Below are positions 40,063 to 48,435 of a DNA stretch of 64,000 nt, piece by piece (within the stretch, counting starts at the first letter, position 1; the number at the start of each line of letters is the position of its first letter). Made by a program: the position numbers and the translations under genes. The stretch is from Neisseria animalis (GTDB taxonomy: Bacteria > Pseudomonadota > Gammaproteobacteria > Burkholderiales > Neisseriaceae), in NCBI RefSeq assembly GCF_900636515.1, contig NZ_LR134287.1, forward strand, positions 744,001 through 808,000, written 5' to 3'. The notes below the pieces were generated by a model that saw only the letters and a list, made by a program, of their open reading frames with translations, ran no database searches and was not told the origin of the DNA.

Positions 40063-40163
40063 TTGTAGGGGCGGGTTTTACACACGCCCGAAAATTGAAT
40101 ATCTTGAAAGTTACCACTTCAAAAAGCTCAAGCAAGTGGTGGGGGTAAAACCCGCCCTTACAA
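40063..40163 (+). repeat. 101-bp miniature element with 19-bp inverted repeats
   Basis: TTGTAGGGGCGGGTTTTAC at the left is the inverse of GTAAAACCCGCCCTTACAA at the right with one mismatch. The interior is AT-rich and non-coding. The layout is that of a miniature inverted-repeat element unrelated to the Correia-like family. The adjacent 39794-40062 holds no gene I can support. Confidence 0.5.
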
Positions 40164-40222
40164 GCCCTTGTCATGAATGTTGCAAAGGTTTCGGGCAGCC
40201 TGTTTTGCGGTACAAACAATTC

Positions 40223-40265
40223 AAAGGCCGTCTGCAAATCTACGGATAGATTTGCAGACGGCCTT
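40223..40265 (-). terminator. Uptake-sequence terminator after rho
   Basis: AAAGGCCGTCTGCAAATCTA pairs with TAGATTTGCAGACGGCCTT, a stem of about 19 bp, 27 bases beyond the rho stop. Confidence 0.8.
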
Positions 40266-40291
40266 ATTGATGTCAATTATTTGAATATTGA

Positions 40292-41551
40292 TTATTTGCC
40301 GCGCATCTGCTCGAAAAACTCATCGTTGTTTTTCGAATCTTTAAGCTTGCCGACCAAAAATTCCGTTGCTTCGATTTCGTCCATCGGATGCAGGAATTTA
40401 CGCAACAGCCACATACGCTGGAGCTGGTCGTTCGGTACCAGCAGCTCTTCCCGGCGCGTACCGGATTTGTTGATACTTATGGCGGGGAACAGGCGTTTTT
40501 CCGCCATGCGGCGGTCGAGGTGCAATTCCATATTGCCCGTACCTTTAAATTCCTCGTAAATCACATCGTCCATACGGCTGCCGGTTTCCACCAAAGCAGT
40601 GGCGATAATGGTCAGCGAGCCGCCTTCCTCTACATTGCGTGCGGCACCGAAGAAGCGTTTGGGGCGGTGGAGCGCGTTGGCATCGACACCGCCGGTGAGG
40701 ATTTTGCCCGAAGTCGGTACGACCGTATTATAGGCGCGTGCCAAGCGGGTAATCGAATCGAGCAGAATCACCACGTCTTTTTTGTGTTCCACCATGCGCT
40801 TGGCTTTTTCCAACACCATTTCCGCCACTTGGACATGCCGCGTTGCCGGTTCGTCGAAGGTGGAAGACACGACTTCGCCGCGCACGGAGCGGCTCATCTC
40901 GGTCACTTCTTCCGGGCGTTCGTCAATCAGCAAAACAATCAGTTCGACTTCGGGATAGTTGCCGGTAATCGCATGGGCAATGTTTTGCAGCATGACGGTT
41001 TTACCGGTTTTCGGCGGCGCAACCAACAGAGCGCGCTGCCCCTTGCCGATGGGAGAAACCAAGTCGATGGCGCGGCCGGTAATGTTTTCCTCGGCCTTAA
41101 TATCACGCTCGAGTTTGAGTTGCTTGGTAGGGAAAAGCGGCGTGAGGTTTTCAAAAAGGATTTTATGCTTGCAAACTTCCGGATTGTCGCCGTTGATGCT
41201 GTCCAAACGCACCAGAGCGAAATAGCGTTCGTTATCTTTCGGTACGCGTACGCTGCCTTCGATGGTGTCGCCCGTATGCAGGTTGAAACGGCGGATTTGG
41301 CTGGGCGACACATAAATATCGTCCGGGCCGGCCAAATAGGACGTATCGGCACTGCGCAAAAAGCCGAAACCGTCGGGCAGGATTTCCAGCGTGCCGGAGC
41401 AGGTGAAACCCTCCCCCTGCTTCATCATCTGGCGCACAATGGCAAAAACGAGGTCTTGTTTGCGGAGACGGTTGGCATTTTCAATGCCGTGTTCTTCCGC
41501 CATCTCCAGCAATTTGGAAATGTGTTGGGTCTGTAATTCGGAAACGTGCAT
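40292..41551 (-). CDS. rho: transcription termination factor Rho
   Basis: The 419-residue hexameric RNA-dependent ATPase matches the standard length. It has an N-terminal helical domain, an RNA-binding cold-shock-like domain with [29 protein letters not shown], and an ATPase core. The core has Walker [11 protein letters not shown], Walker [17 protein letters not shown] and the R and Q loops. No insertion domain is present. It is monocistronic. Confidence 0.98.
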   Translation of the reverse strand: MHVSELQTQHISKLLEMAEEHGIENANRLRKQDLVFAIVRQMMKQGEGFTCSGTLEILPDGFGFLRSADTSYLAGPDDIYVSPSQIRRFNLHTGDTIEGSVRVPKDNERYFALVRLDSINGDNPEVCKHKILFENLTPLFPTKQLKLERDIKAEENITGRAIDLVSPIGKGQRALLVAPPKTGKTVMLQNIAHAITGNYPEVELIVLLIDERPEEVTEMSRSVRGEVVSSTFDEPATRHVQVAEMVLEKAKRMVEHKKDVVILLDSITRLARAYNTVVPTSGKILTGGVDANALHRPKRFFGAARNVEEGGSLTIIATALVETGSRMDDVIYEEFKGTGNMELHLDRRMAEKRLFPAISINKSGTRREELLVPNDQLQRMWLLRKFLHPMDEIEATEFLVGKLKDSKNNDEFFEQMRGK

Positions 41552-41781
41552 AATTTATTGGAAATATTGGGGAAACGGCGACAAAGGCCGTCTGAAAAAG
41601 ACAGGGATAAAAGCCGGAAACGGCGGAGAAGCTATCTTTGGAAGCGGTAATTTTACGGCAACGGCAACGGCGGTGTCAATGGGAAACGGGTTGCGGGGGA
41701 GATTGGGAAAAGGTCGGCAGGGCCGGTATTGCTGTGTTGGAATCAACGGAGGAATGGGGGCGGGATATTGCGTGATGTCGG

Positions 41782-41821
41782 AAAAAGCCGTCTGCAAAAT
41801 GTGATTTTGCAGACGGCCTTT
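41782..41821 (-). terminator. Uptake-sequence hairpin after the XRE gene
   Basis: AAAAAGCCGTCTGCAAAAT pairs with ATTTTGCAGACGGCCTT. It marks the left border of the AT-rich islet. Confidence 0.7.
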
Positions 41822-41850
41822 GTTTGGGAAAGTTGAGTTTGGATTAAACG

Positions 41851-42201
41851 TTAGTTATCCCCGCTGTTGTTTTGGATTTTGATGTATTCCAAAACAAGGG
41901 TTTTGATTACGGCTTGCGTAGATGGCGGAAGTTGGAGCATTAAAAGCTCAATTGGTAAATCTTCAGGAGTAAAGTGAGTATTGTGTTGCTGTTTTTCCAA
42001 CTCTTCCGCCAAGCGAAAAATTTGTGAAACAGGACATTCAAATGCTTCGGATAGGTATTGAAGAATGGCAGGGCTGTAGCCTTGGTTGCCATTTTCCAAA
42101 TTTGAAATATTACTTTTCGATGTATGAGAAAAATCGGCTAATTGCTGTTGTGTCCAGCCTTTTTTCTTCCGTAAGAAACGGATTGCTTGACTAATATCCA
42201 T
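41851..42201 (-). CDS. XRE-family helix-turn-helix regulator
   Basis: The 116-residue protein has an N-terminal HTH_XRE domain (about 5-62): IRFLRKKKGWTQQQLADFSHTSKSNISNLENGNQGYSPAILQYLSEAF. A helical C-terminal part of unknown role follows. It is divergent from the lipoprotein and DUF805 genes, and a promoter with an 11-bp palindrome lies between them. It probably represses its own and the divergent promoter, as is usual for this layout. Base composition is markedly more AT-rich than the flanking rho and rdgB. Confidence 0.85.
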   Translation of the reverse strand: MDISQAIRFLRKKKGWTQQQLADFSHTSKSNISNLENGNQGYSPAILQYLSEAFECPVSQIFRLAEELEKQQHNTHFTPEDLPIELLMLQLPPSTQAVIKTLVLEYIKIQNNSGDN

Positions 42202-42253
42202 GTGATGATATTAATGAAGCTTAAATATATCTAATATTGTATTACAAAACATA

Positions 42254-42297
42254 TTGACTTAAAAATATTTTTATACGATACTAATACAGTAATACTG
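42254..42297 (+). promoter_or_regulatory. Promoter and candidate operator of the lipoprotein operon
   Basis: TTGACT at 42254-42259 and GATACT at 42277-42282 are 17 bases apart. The palindrome CAGTAATACTG at 42287-42297 falls at the expected transcription start, a natural repression site for the divergent XRE protein. Confidence 0.45.
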
Positions 42298-42323
42298 AAC
42301 TTTTATTTGTTTTGGGGATATTA

Positions 42324-42635
42324 ATGAAAAAACTTATTGGTGCTGGTGTGCTAAGTATGGCGGTTTTACTTTCTGGCTGCTCGGCTTCTTTGCCAAGCTG
42401 TAGTTCTTCAGATGCTAAGCAATTAATTAAACAGTTGGTTAATCAGGGGAATGCGAAATTATTGTTGGGTGATTTTGTTGAAGTGCGTGATATTGACGAA
42501 GAAGCATATAACAGAGATTCTGAAATCAGGGTGTGTAGCGCAATGCTGGTAACAACTAAGACAACAGAGGCAATCAGTTACTCGATTAAATGGCAAAATA
42601 AAGATAATGGTATGTTTTATCTGGAAATTAATTAA
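42324..42635 (+). CDS. small hypothetical lipoprotein
   Basis: The 103-residue protein begins MKKLIGAGVLSMAVLLSGC, a clear lipoprotein signal with the acylated Cys at residue 19. The mature part starts with a Ser-rich linker and includes two further Cys (SLPSCSS and IRVCSAM). No known domain is recognised. GGGGA lies upstream of the ATG. It precedes the DUF805 gene by 20 bases and forms an operon with it. Confidence 0.72.
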   Translation: MKKLIGAGVLSMAVLLSGCSASLPSCSSSDAKQLIKQLVNQGNAKLLLGDFVEVRDIDEEAYNRDSEIRVCSAMLVTTKTTEAISYSIKWQNKDNGMFYLEIN

Positions 42636-42655
42636 ATTAAGAGGGGGTTGAAAAG

Positions 42656-43297
42656 ATGAAAGGTCAGATTTTAGATTTTTCTGTACAGTCGAACAGTGGT
42701 GTAATTACTGCGGAAGATGGTAAACGTTATACGTTTAATGGGAGCGAATGGAAAGAACAGGGTGTGCCGGGTAAAGGTATCAGGGTTGACTTTGATGTTG
42801 ATGAAAACGGAAATGCTATAGGAGTGTATAAGGCATTGGGCGTAATAAAGCAGCCAAAAGCAGCTTCCCAATCTTTACAGAAGGTAACCGAGGCTCTCGA
42901 TGACAAGAGTATCGGAGAAATGTCGGTTATAGAAAGTTTTTTGTACAGTCTGACGAAGCGGTATGCTGATTTTTCGGGGCGCTCTACTAAAAAAGAATTT
43001 TGGATATTCCAGCTCATATATTTTGTCATATATTTAATAATATCATTATTAATAATGATTTCGTATAATATTTCAGAAGGTTTGGGAAATATTATGAATA
43101 TCATATGCACTATTGTAGTGTTGGGATTCATCATTCCCACGCTTGCCGTTAGTATCCGCCGTTTGCACGATATTAATAAGTCTGGTTGGATGTACTTGCT
43201 TGTTCTTATTCCCCTAATTGGGTGGATTTGGTTGATTATTTTATATTGTAAGGACAGTTATCCGGAAGATAATCAATGGGGTGCGGTGCAGAGTTGA
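42656..43297 (+). CDS. DUF805 membrane protein with N-terminal beta domain
   Basis: The 213-residue protein has two parts. Residues 1 to about 65 (MKGQILDFSVQSNSGVITAE, then GKRYTFNGSEWKEQGVPGKG) look like a small cold-shock/OB-type beta domain. From about 100 onward is a DUF805 membrane domain with YADFSGRSTKKEFWIFQLI, three or four helices, and the family motif SIRRLHDINKSGWMYLLVLIPLIGWIWLIILYCKDSYPEDNQWG. The function of DUF805 is unknown. AGAGGGGG precedes the ATG. Confidence 0.82.
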   Translation: MKGQILDFSVQSNSGVITAEDGKRYTFNGSEWKEQGVPGKGIRVDFDVDENGNAIGVYKALGVIKQPKAASQSLQKVTEALDDKSIGEMSVIESFLYSLTKRYADFSGRSTKKEFWIFQLIYFVIYLIISLLIMISYNISEGLGNIMNIICTIVVLGFIIPTLAVSIRRLHDINKSGWMYLLVLIPLIGWIWLIILYCKDSYPEDNQWGAVQS

Positions 43298-43350
43298 AAT
43301 AAATCCGATTAATGTGGATAAAAACAAGCGTTGTATTTAAAGAAACCATA

Positions 43351-43390
43351 AAAAGCCGTCTGCAAAATGTGATTTGCAGACGGCTTTTTT
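43351..43390 (+). terminator. Uptake-sequence terminator between DUF805 and rdgB
   Basis: AAAAGCCGTCTGCAAAAT pairs with ATTTGCAGACGGCTTTTTT; it suits both convergent genes and closes the AT-rich islet. Confidence 0.8.
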
Positions 43391-43408
43391 GCAGATGGCC
43401 TTTTACCG

Positions 43409-44005
43409 TTACGCCAATGCTGTGATTTTCCGCAGCAGTTCTTGCAAGGCTTGTCCGCGGTGGCTGATGGTGTTTTTGGTTTCGGGGTCGAGTTCGGCGG
43501 CGGTGCAGCCGTGTTCGGGCAGATAGAAATGCGGGTCGTAGCCGAAGCCGTGTTCTCCGGCGGCTTCGTTTTGCCATTGTCCGTGCCAGATGCCTTCGGC
43601 GATGACGGGCTGCGGGTCGTGTTCGTGGCGGACGAATACGAGTACGCAGACGTAATAGCAGCTTTTGTCGTTTTTATCTGCCAAGTCGGCGGAAAGTTTG
43701 GCGTTGTTGGCGGTGTCGGATTTGGGATTGCTGCCGGCATAGCGGGCGGACAATACACCGGGTGCGCCGCCTAGGGCGTTGGTGCAGATGCCGGAGTCGT
43801 CGGCCAATGCGGGCAGGCCGCTGTGTTTGGCGGCGTGGCGGGCTTTGGCGAGCGCGTTTTCGACAAAGGTGAAATACGGTTCGGGGCATTCGGGGGTGTC
43901 GAATTGGGATTGCGGCAGGACTTCGATGTTTTGTTCGGCAAACAGGCGGGAAAATTCGCGCAGTTTGCCGGCATTGCCGCTGGCTAAGACGATTTTGTCA
44001 AACAT
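43409..44005 (-). CDS. rdgB: XTP/dITP diphosphatase
   Basis: RdgB removes non-canonical purine nucleotides (XTP, dITP) from the pool. The 198-residue Ham1-family protein begins MFDKIVLASGNAGKLREF with the SGNxxK nucleotide motif. It has LADDSGICTNALGGAPGVLSARYAG with the catalytic acidic residues, and GFGYDPHFYLPEHG and SHRGQAL near the C-terminus. AAGGAGA precedes the ATG, and the start overlaps the upstream small membrane-protein gene by 8 bases. Confidence 0.96.
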   Translation of the reverse strand: MFDKIVLASGNAGKLREFSRLFAEQNIEVLPQSQFDTPECPEPYFTFVENALAKARHAAKHSGLPALADDSGICTNALGGAPGVLSARYAGSNPKSDTANNAKLSADLADKNDKSCYYVCVLVFVRHEHDPQPVIAEGIWHGQWQNEAAGEHGFGYDPHFYLPEHGCTAAELDPETKNTISHRGQALQELLRKITALA

Positions 44006-44234
44006 GGCTGTCTCCTTGTTGTTTTTGCGTCATGGCGTGCAAACGTGCTTTGTGGCGGATATAGAGCGCGAGGCTGGTGATTTGGCCGAACACGGTGGCA
44101 ATGGCAAACAGGAAGGCGGCTACGGCAAATTGTTTGCTGCCGATGCTGAGCAGATAGCTGCCGAGTAAAACCAATGCCATGAACGCTAGGGTAAACAAGG
44201 CGATACAAAGTAAGTAGGTCTTTCGGATATTCAT
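43998..44234 (-). CDS. 78-residue hypothetical membrane protein upstream of rdgB
   Basis: The product MNIRKTYLLCIALFTLAFMA... has two clear membrane helices (about 6-28 and 35-58) and a basic tail KARLHAMTQKQQGD. Overlap with the rdgB start implies coupled translation. No family is recognised. The 268 bases between it and bamC hold a short inverted uptake pair near 44270-44360 and no gene. Confidence 0.7.
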   Translation of the reverse strand: MNIRKTYLLCIALFTLAFMALVLLGSYLLSIGSKQFAVAAFLFAIATVFGQITSLALYIRHKARLHAMTQKQQGDSHV

Positions 44235-44502
44235 GATCAATCAGGAAACGGGTTTGCAGTAATGGCGGGTATGCCGTCTGTAAAATGGCCGGGGTGATGG
44301 CATATGCATTGCGGCAGCATTATCGGCTTTGCGGTAGGGTTTGCGTGATATGCAGACGGCCTTGGTGTGGGAAAACGGCTTCCGAATGTGTCGGAAGCCG
44401 CTTGGTTTGTTGTGTACGGTTCTCGAACCGACGCATAGTCCGGCAGCGGGATACTCAAATATACGGCAGGTATTTGTGTACCCCGATTGCCTTGATGGGT
44501 GC

Positions 44503-45651
44503 TTAACGCAGCTCGGAATGCAGACGGCCAATCAGGGTGGCGGCATCGCGCCCTTTGTAGCTGCTGCCGTCTTTGTTCAACAGGCTGACGCGTGTTGTGC
44601 CGTTTTGCAGCGGCTCGACATAAACAATCATTTCGGGCTGCTTGGCGGGTGCGGCGGCTTTTTTGTCGCTGCCGAACCAGCGGCTGAACAAGCCGGGTTT
44701 TTGATTGGTAACGGCTTCGCCTTCAGCGGGAGCGTGTTGTACCAAGAAGGCATGACGTTCGGTATTTTGGCCGATTACGGTCAGGCCGATACGGTCGAGT
44801 GCCAGCGCGGTGCGGCGCCAGTTGCGCTCGTAGCTGCCGCTCAGTACCAGTGTGTTGCCGTCGATTTTCGCCAAGTCGCCTGCTGTGGCGCGTTTTTGCG
44901 GGGTTACGCTTTTGCCCAGCGCGTCTTCAGCTTGTTGCGCGTCCACGCCCAAGTATTGCATGAAGCGGGCAAGGAAAGCGGCTTCCAAGTTGGGATCGTT
45001 GGGGCGCGGCTGCCACATGGTGGTGTCTTTGTTTTTGTCGCCGTAAACTTCTTCCATGCCTTTGTGGGCGAAGAAGATGTCGGTGGTGTTGTTTTTGCCG
45101 TTTTCAACGCGGATGATGAATTTGTCCCGCTCTCCGGTGGAGTATATGCCGCCCAAGCCGACTTTTTCAAACAGGCGGCGCAAGGTGTCTTGCGGGATTT
45201 TGGCGCGGTTTTCTGCCCATTCGGTTTCCATTTGTCCGATGGCAGGTTCTTCAGATTTGATGTCGAAGCCGTTTTCCTGCCAGAAAACTTTCAGAAGCGG
45301 CCAAATTTCGGCAGGAGATTTGCCTTCTACAACCAGCCAGCGCTGGCTGCCGTCGCGCTCAAGCGTTACGCCTTTTACGGCTTGCAGTACGGCTTGGTCT
45401 GCCGGCTGCTGTACTGCCGGGGTGCGGTTGCGGCGGTTGTCCAAGTCGGTGGCGCGTACCGAGCCGCTGCCTGCGGGCAGTTGGTAGCGGTTGCCTTGGT
45501 CGGGGTTGGTGAGGTCGGGCGGTACTTCGAGATTGACGACTTTACGGGTTTGGGTTTGGTAATCCAATTTGGGTTGTGCCTGTTTGCTGTTGGAGCAGGC
45601 TGCCAGACTCATGATGGCAACGGCCAATACTGCCGGTTTGATGTAGGTCAT
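44503..45651 (-). CDS. bamC: outer membrane assembly lipoprotein BamC
   Basis: BamC is a lipoprotein subunit of the BAM complex. The 382-residue protein has a lipobox (SLAAC, Cys19), an extended N-terminal region (YQTQTRKVVNLEVPPDLTNPDQGNRYQLP) that in E. coli binds BamD, and two helix-grip domains. GSQRWLVVEGKSPAEIWPLLKVFWQENGFDI marks the first and SYERNWRRTALALDRIGLTV the second. It is longer than the E. coli protein. It follows dapA on the same strand, the same order as in enterobacteria. Confidence 0.9.
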   Translation of the reverse strand: MTYIKPAVLAVAIMSLAACSNSKQAQPKLDYQTQTRKVVNLEVPPDLTNPDQGNRYQLPAGSGSVRATDLDNRRNRTPAVQQPADQAVLQAVKGVTLERDGSQRWLVVEGKSPAEIWPLLKVFWQENGFDIKSEEPAIGQMETEWAENRAKIPQDTLRRLFEKVGLGGIYSTGERDKFIIRVENGKNNTTDIFFAHKGMEEVYGDKNKDTTMWQPRPNDPNLEAAFLARFMQYLGVDAQQAEDALGKSVTPQKRATAGDLAKIDGNTLVLSGSYERNWRRTALALDRIGLTVIGQNTERHAFLVQHAPAEGEAVTNQKPGLFSRWFGSDKKAAAPAKQPEMIVYVEPLQNGTTRVSLLNKDGSSYKGRDAATLIGRLHSELR

Positions 45652-45786
45652 CTTGTTTTCCTGTAAATGAAAATCCGAATGCCGTCTGCATAATGGCGTG
45701 TATTTACAGACGGCTTGTCTGTTTGGTCTGCACTGCTGCAGTATGCCGTGTATTTACAGACGGCATACGGGTAGACGGCGGGCTGT

Positions 45787-46662
45787 TTAAATTTGCCCTG
45801 CCTGTTGCAGTGCGGCACGGACTTTGGCTTGTCCTGCTTCGGTCAGTTCTACCAGCGGCAGGCGGACATGTGCTTCGCATTTGCCTTGTACGGCTGCACC
45901 CCATTTCGGCGCGGCCGGGCTGGGTTCGCAGAACATGACGTTGTAAATCGGTACCAGTTGTTCGTTCAGGCGGCGTGCTTCGGCGATGTTGCCTTGCAGG
46001 GCGGCACGGCACATATCGGCAAACAGTTTCGGCGCAACATTGGCGGCAACGGTAATCACGCCTTTGCCGCCGCAAAGGATAAAGGGCAGGCCGGTCGGGT
46101 CGTCGCCGGAGAGAACGGTAAAGTCTGCGGGGGCGGCGTTAATCAGTTCGATGGCGCGCGCTACATCGCCGCTGGCTTCTTTCACGCCGACGATGTTGGG
46201 GATTTGTGCCAAACGCAAGATGGTTTCGTTGGTCATGTTGACAACGGTGCGTCCGGGTACGTTGTAGATAATCATCGGAATGGAGGACGCCTCGGCAATG
46301 GCTTTGAAATGGCGGTAAATGCCTTCTTGCGAGGGTTTGTTGTAATAAGGTACGACCGACAGGGTGTAATCCGCTCCTGCCTGCTCGGCGGCGCGGGAAA
46401 GTTCGATGGCTTCGGCGGTATTGTTGGCACCGGTACCGGCAATCACGGGTACGCGTTTGGCAACGTGTTTGACGGTTTCTCGGATAACGGTCATGTGCTC
46501 GTCCATTGAGAGCGTCGCGCTTTCGCCGGTTGTGCCGACGGCGACGATGGCGTCCGTACCGTTTTCGATGTGCCAATCGATCAGATTACGCAGTTGTTCG
46601 AAGTTTACGCTGCCGTCTTGATTCATCGGGGTAATCAGGGCAACCAGGCTACCTTGTAACAT
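45787..46662 (-). CDS. dapA: 4-hydroxy-tetrahydrodipicolinate synthase
   Basis: DapA condenses pyruvate and aspartate semialdehyde in the lysine and diaminopimelate pathway. The 291-residue TIM barrel has [14 protein letters not shown], the catalytic Tyr in IIYNVPGRT, and the Schiff-base Lys in GVKEASGD. bamC lies 135 bases downstream, and the gap holds inverted uptake-like sequences. Confidence 0.97.
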   Translation of the reverse strand: MLQGSLVALITPMNQDGSVNFEQLRNLIDWHIENGTDAIVAVGTTGESATLSMDEHMTVIRETVKHVAKRVPVIAGTGANNTAEAIELSRAAEQAGADYTLSVVPYYNKPSQEGIYRHFKAIAEASSIPMIIYNVPGRTVVNMTNETILRLAQIPNIVGVKEASGDVARAIELINAAPADFTVLSGDDPTGLPFILCGGKGVITVAANVAPKLFADMCRAALQGNIAEARRLNEQLVPIYNVMFCEPSPAAPKWGAAVQGKCEAHVRLPLVELTEAGQAKVRAALQQAGQI

Positions 46663-46938
46663 AATGAAACCTTTTTGTGTTTGCGGTCGGTAATAATGCT
46701 CGGATTGTAGCTTACTTTGTTGTGCGTGTGAAACACCCGAACGGGATATGGGGGCGGAAAGTTTGGCGGAAGTTGTATGTATGGGTTTTAAAATTTAATG
46801 AAAATAGTATGTTATGTTGGAATATGGTGTCAATGCGTGTGGAGTTTAAATAATGTTAAAGCTGTGTGAATAGGTGGTTGCACAGGCTTTTTTCTGCTTT
46901 GCAGACGGCCTTTGTACGGCTATAATGCCCTCTGCAGA

Positions 46939-47022
46939 AACAGGGGTGCTGCCCGCAGATGAGTGGGCGGCTGAGAATCACCCTTTGCACCCGATACGGA
47001 TAATACCGGCGTGGGGAGTTTC
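46939..47022 (+). promoter_or_regulatory. TPP riboswitch (THI element)
   Basis: The conserved aptamer parts occur in order: CAGGGGTGCTGCCCGC, GGGCGGCTGAGAATCACCC, CCGATACGGATAATACCGGCG and TGGGGAG. These include the CUGAGA core and the pyrophosphate-side arm of the THI box. It lies about 90 bases before the transporter ATG, so it should lower expression when thiamine pyrophosphate is plentiful. A short GGCCTGTTTC / GAAACAGGC stem at about 47040-47064 lies before the start and could be its expression platform. Confidence 0.92.
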
Positions 47023-47112
47023 GAGGCGGAAGTTTGTGCGGCCTGTTTCTGTATGGAAACAGGCTTTTATTATGCCTGAACGGTTTGTCTGCTTTATTGA
47101 AAGAAAGTTTTT

Positions 47113-48333
47113 ATGTCTCAAGCATCGTTTGCTTCGCGTTTTGGACCGGGCATTATCATGGCTTCTTCTTGTGTCGGCGGCTCTCATATCATTGCTTCTA
47201 CTCAGGCCGGGGCGTATTACGGGTATCAGTTGGCTTTGTTTATTGTGGCGGTCAATCTGCTGAAGTATCCGTTTTTCCGCATTGCTTTCGATTACAGCAG
47301 CCTGAACCGCAAAACGCTGTTGCAGGGTTATGCGGAGCAAGGCCGTCTGCATCTTTATTTGTTTTTGGTGTTCAACTTATTTGCTACGGTGGTCAATATT
47401 GCGGGTGGTACATTGCTTTCGGCGGTGTTGCTGGCGATGTTGCTGCCGTTTCCGGTGTCGCTGGATATTTTGAATATTGCGGTTTTGGCCAGCTTTTTGA
47501 TTTTGCTGTTCAGCCGCCAGTATCAGGCTTTGGACAGGATTTCTAAAGCGGTGATGATGGGTTTGACGGCGGTTACGGTACTGGCCTTGGCGATGGCGTT
47601 CGGTAAGGGTTCGCCGCCTCCGGTGGCGGATTTTGCCGAAGTATCGCCGTGGACGCTGGCCGCTGTGCCGTTTTTTGCCGCGCTGATGGGGTGGATGCCT
47701 GCGCCCATGGAATTGAGTGTCGCCAGTTCGATGTGGGTGGTGGAGAAAAACCGGTTGGATCCGGATTACCGCCCGCGCCGTATGATTGATTTCAACACCA
47801 GCTATGTGCTGACGATAGTGTTGGCATTGATGTTTATGGCTCTGGGTGCGTTGGTGCAGTACGGACAGGCGGTCGAGCCGTTGAGCGGCGGCCGCTTTAT
47901 CGGTAGGTTTGTCGATATGTATGCACACAGTATCGGCGAATGGATGCGGCTGCCGATGGCGGCGGTTGCGCTTGCCTGTATTTACGGTACGACGATTGTG
48001 GCGGTTGACGGTTATTCGCGCTGCAATATGCAGACGGTGGAACTGCTGCTGGGTCGGGGGCAGGAAGCGGAGCAAAATGAATCAAGGCTGCGTATTTGGC
48101 TGGCGGGGGCTTGTTTGGCGGCTTTTGTGCTGATTCAGTTTTTCAGCAGCGCCATCGGCAAGATGATTCCGTTTGCGATGACGGCTTCGTTTTTGTCCGC
48201 GCCGGTATTTGCTGCGCTGAACCTGCGTTTGGCGGCGCAATATGAAGGAAAACCTTTCTGGCTGATGCCGCTGGCGTGGCTGGGGCTGGTGTCGCTGGTG
48301 CTGACGGCGGCGGCTTATTTGATATGGCTGTAA
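47113..48333 (+). CDS. Nramp-like transporter under TPP control, candidate thiamine-related importer
   Basis: The 406-residue protein has about 11 hydrophobic helices and an Nramp/APC-like plan. Its first helix opens GPGIIMASSCVGGSHIIAST, where metal-transporting Nramp proteins have a DPGN motif; here that position reads VGGSH. The helix-6 motif that is MPH in Nramp reads MPAPME at about 195-200. The metal ligands therefore appear to be missing. With the TPP riboswitch directly upstream, a thiamine, thiamine-precursor or other non-metal substrate is the best inference. It is not one of the named thiamine transporters I can recognise. Confidence 0.75.
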   Translation: MSQASFASRFGPGIIMASSCVGGSHIIASTQAGAYYGYQLALFIVAVNLLKYPFFRIAFDYSSLNRKTLLQGYAEQGRLHLYLFLVFNLFATVVNIAGGTLLSAVLLAMLLPFPVSLDILNIAVLASFLILLFSRQYQALDRISKAVMMGLTAVTVLALAMAFGKGSPPPVADFAEVSPWTLAAVPFFAALMGWMPAPMELSVASSMWVVEKNRLDPDYRPRRMIDFNTSYVLTIVLALMFMALGALVQYGQAVEPLSGGRFIGRFVDMYAHSIGEWMRLPMAAVALACIYGTTIVAVDGYSRCNMQTVELLLGRGQEAEQNESRLRIWLAGACLAAFVLIQFFSSAIGKMIPFAMTASFLSAPVFAALNLRLAAQYEGKPFWLMPLAWLGLVSLVLTAAAYLIWL

Positions 48334-48435
48334 ACAAGCAGTAAAGGCCGTCTGCAAATTGTCAATATCCGCCATATTCTATACAATGCCGCCCTTAAAA
48401 AATTTCTCGTTTGGTAATTTAAAGGTGGTCGGATT

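Noticed and set aside
39860..40276. A 138-codon frame reading ...ITQPETEHFSCKTVGQFAWR...
   Set aside because: It spans the 101-bp inverted-repeat element, lacks a ribosome site and has no domain. I recall similar spurious frames from repeated neisserial intergenic sequence but cannot verify this here.
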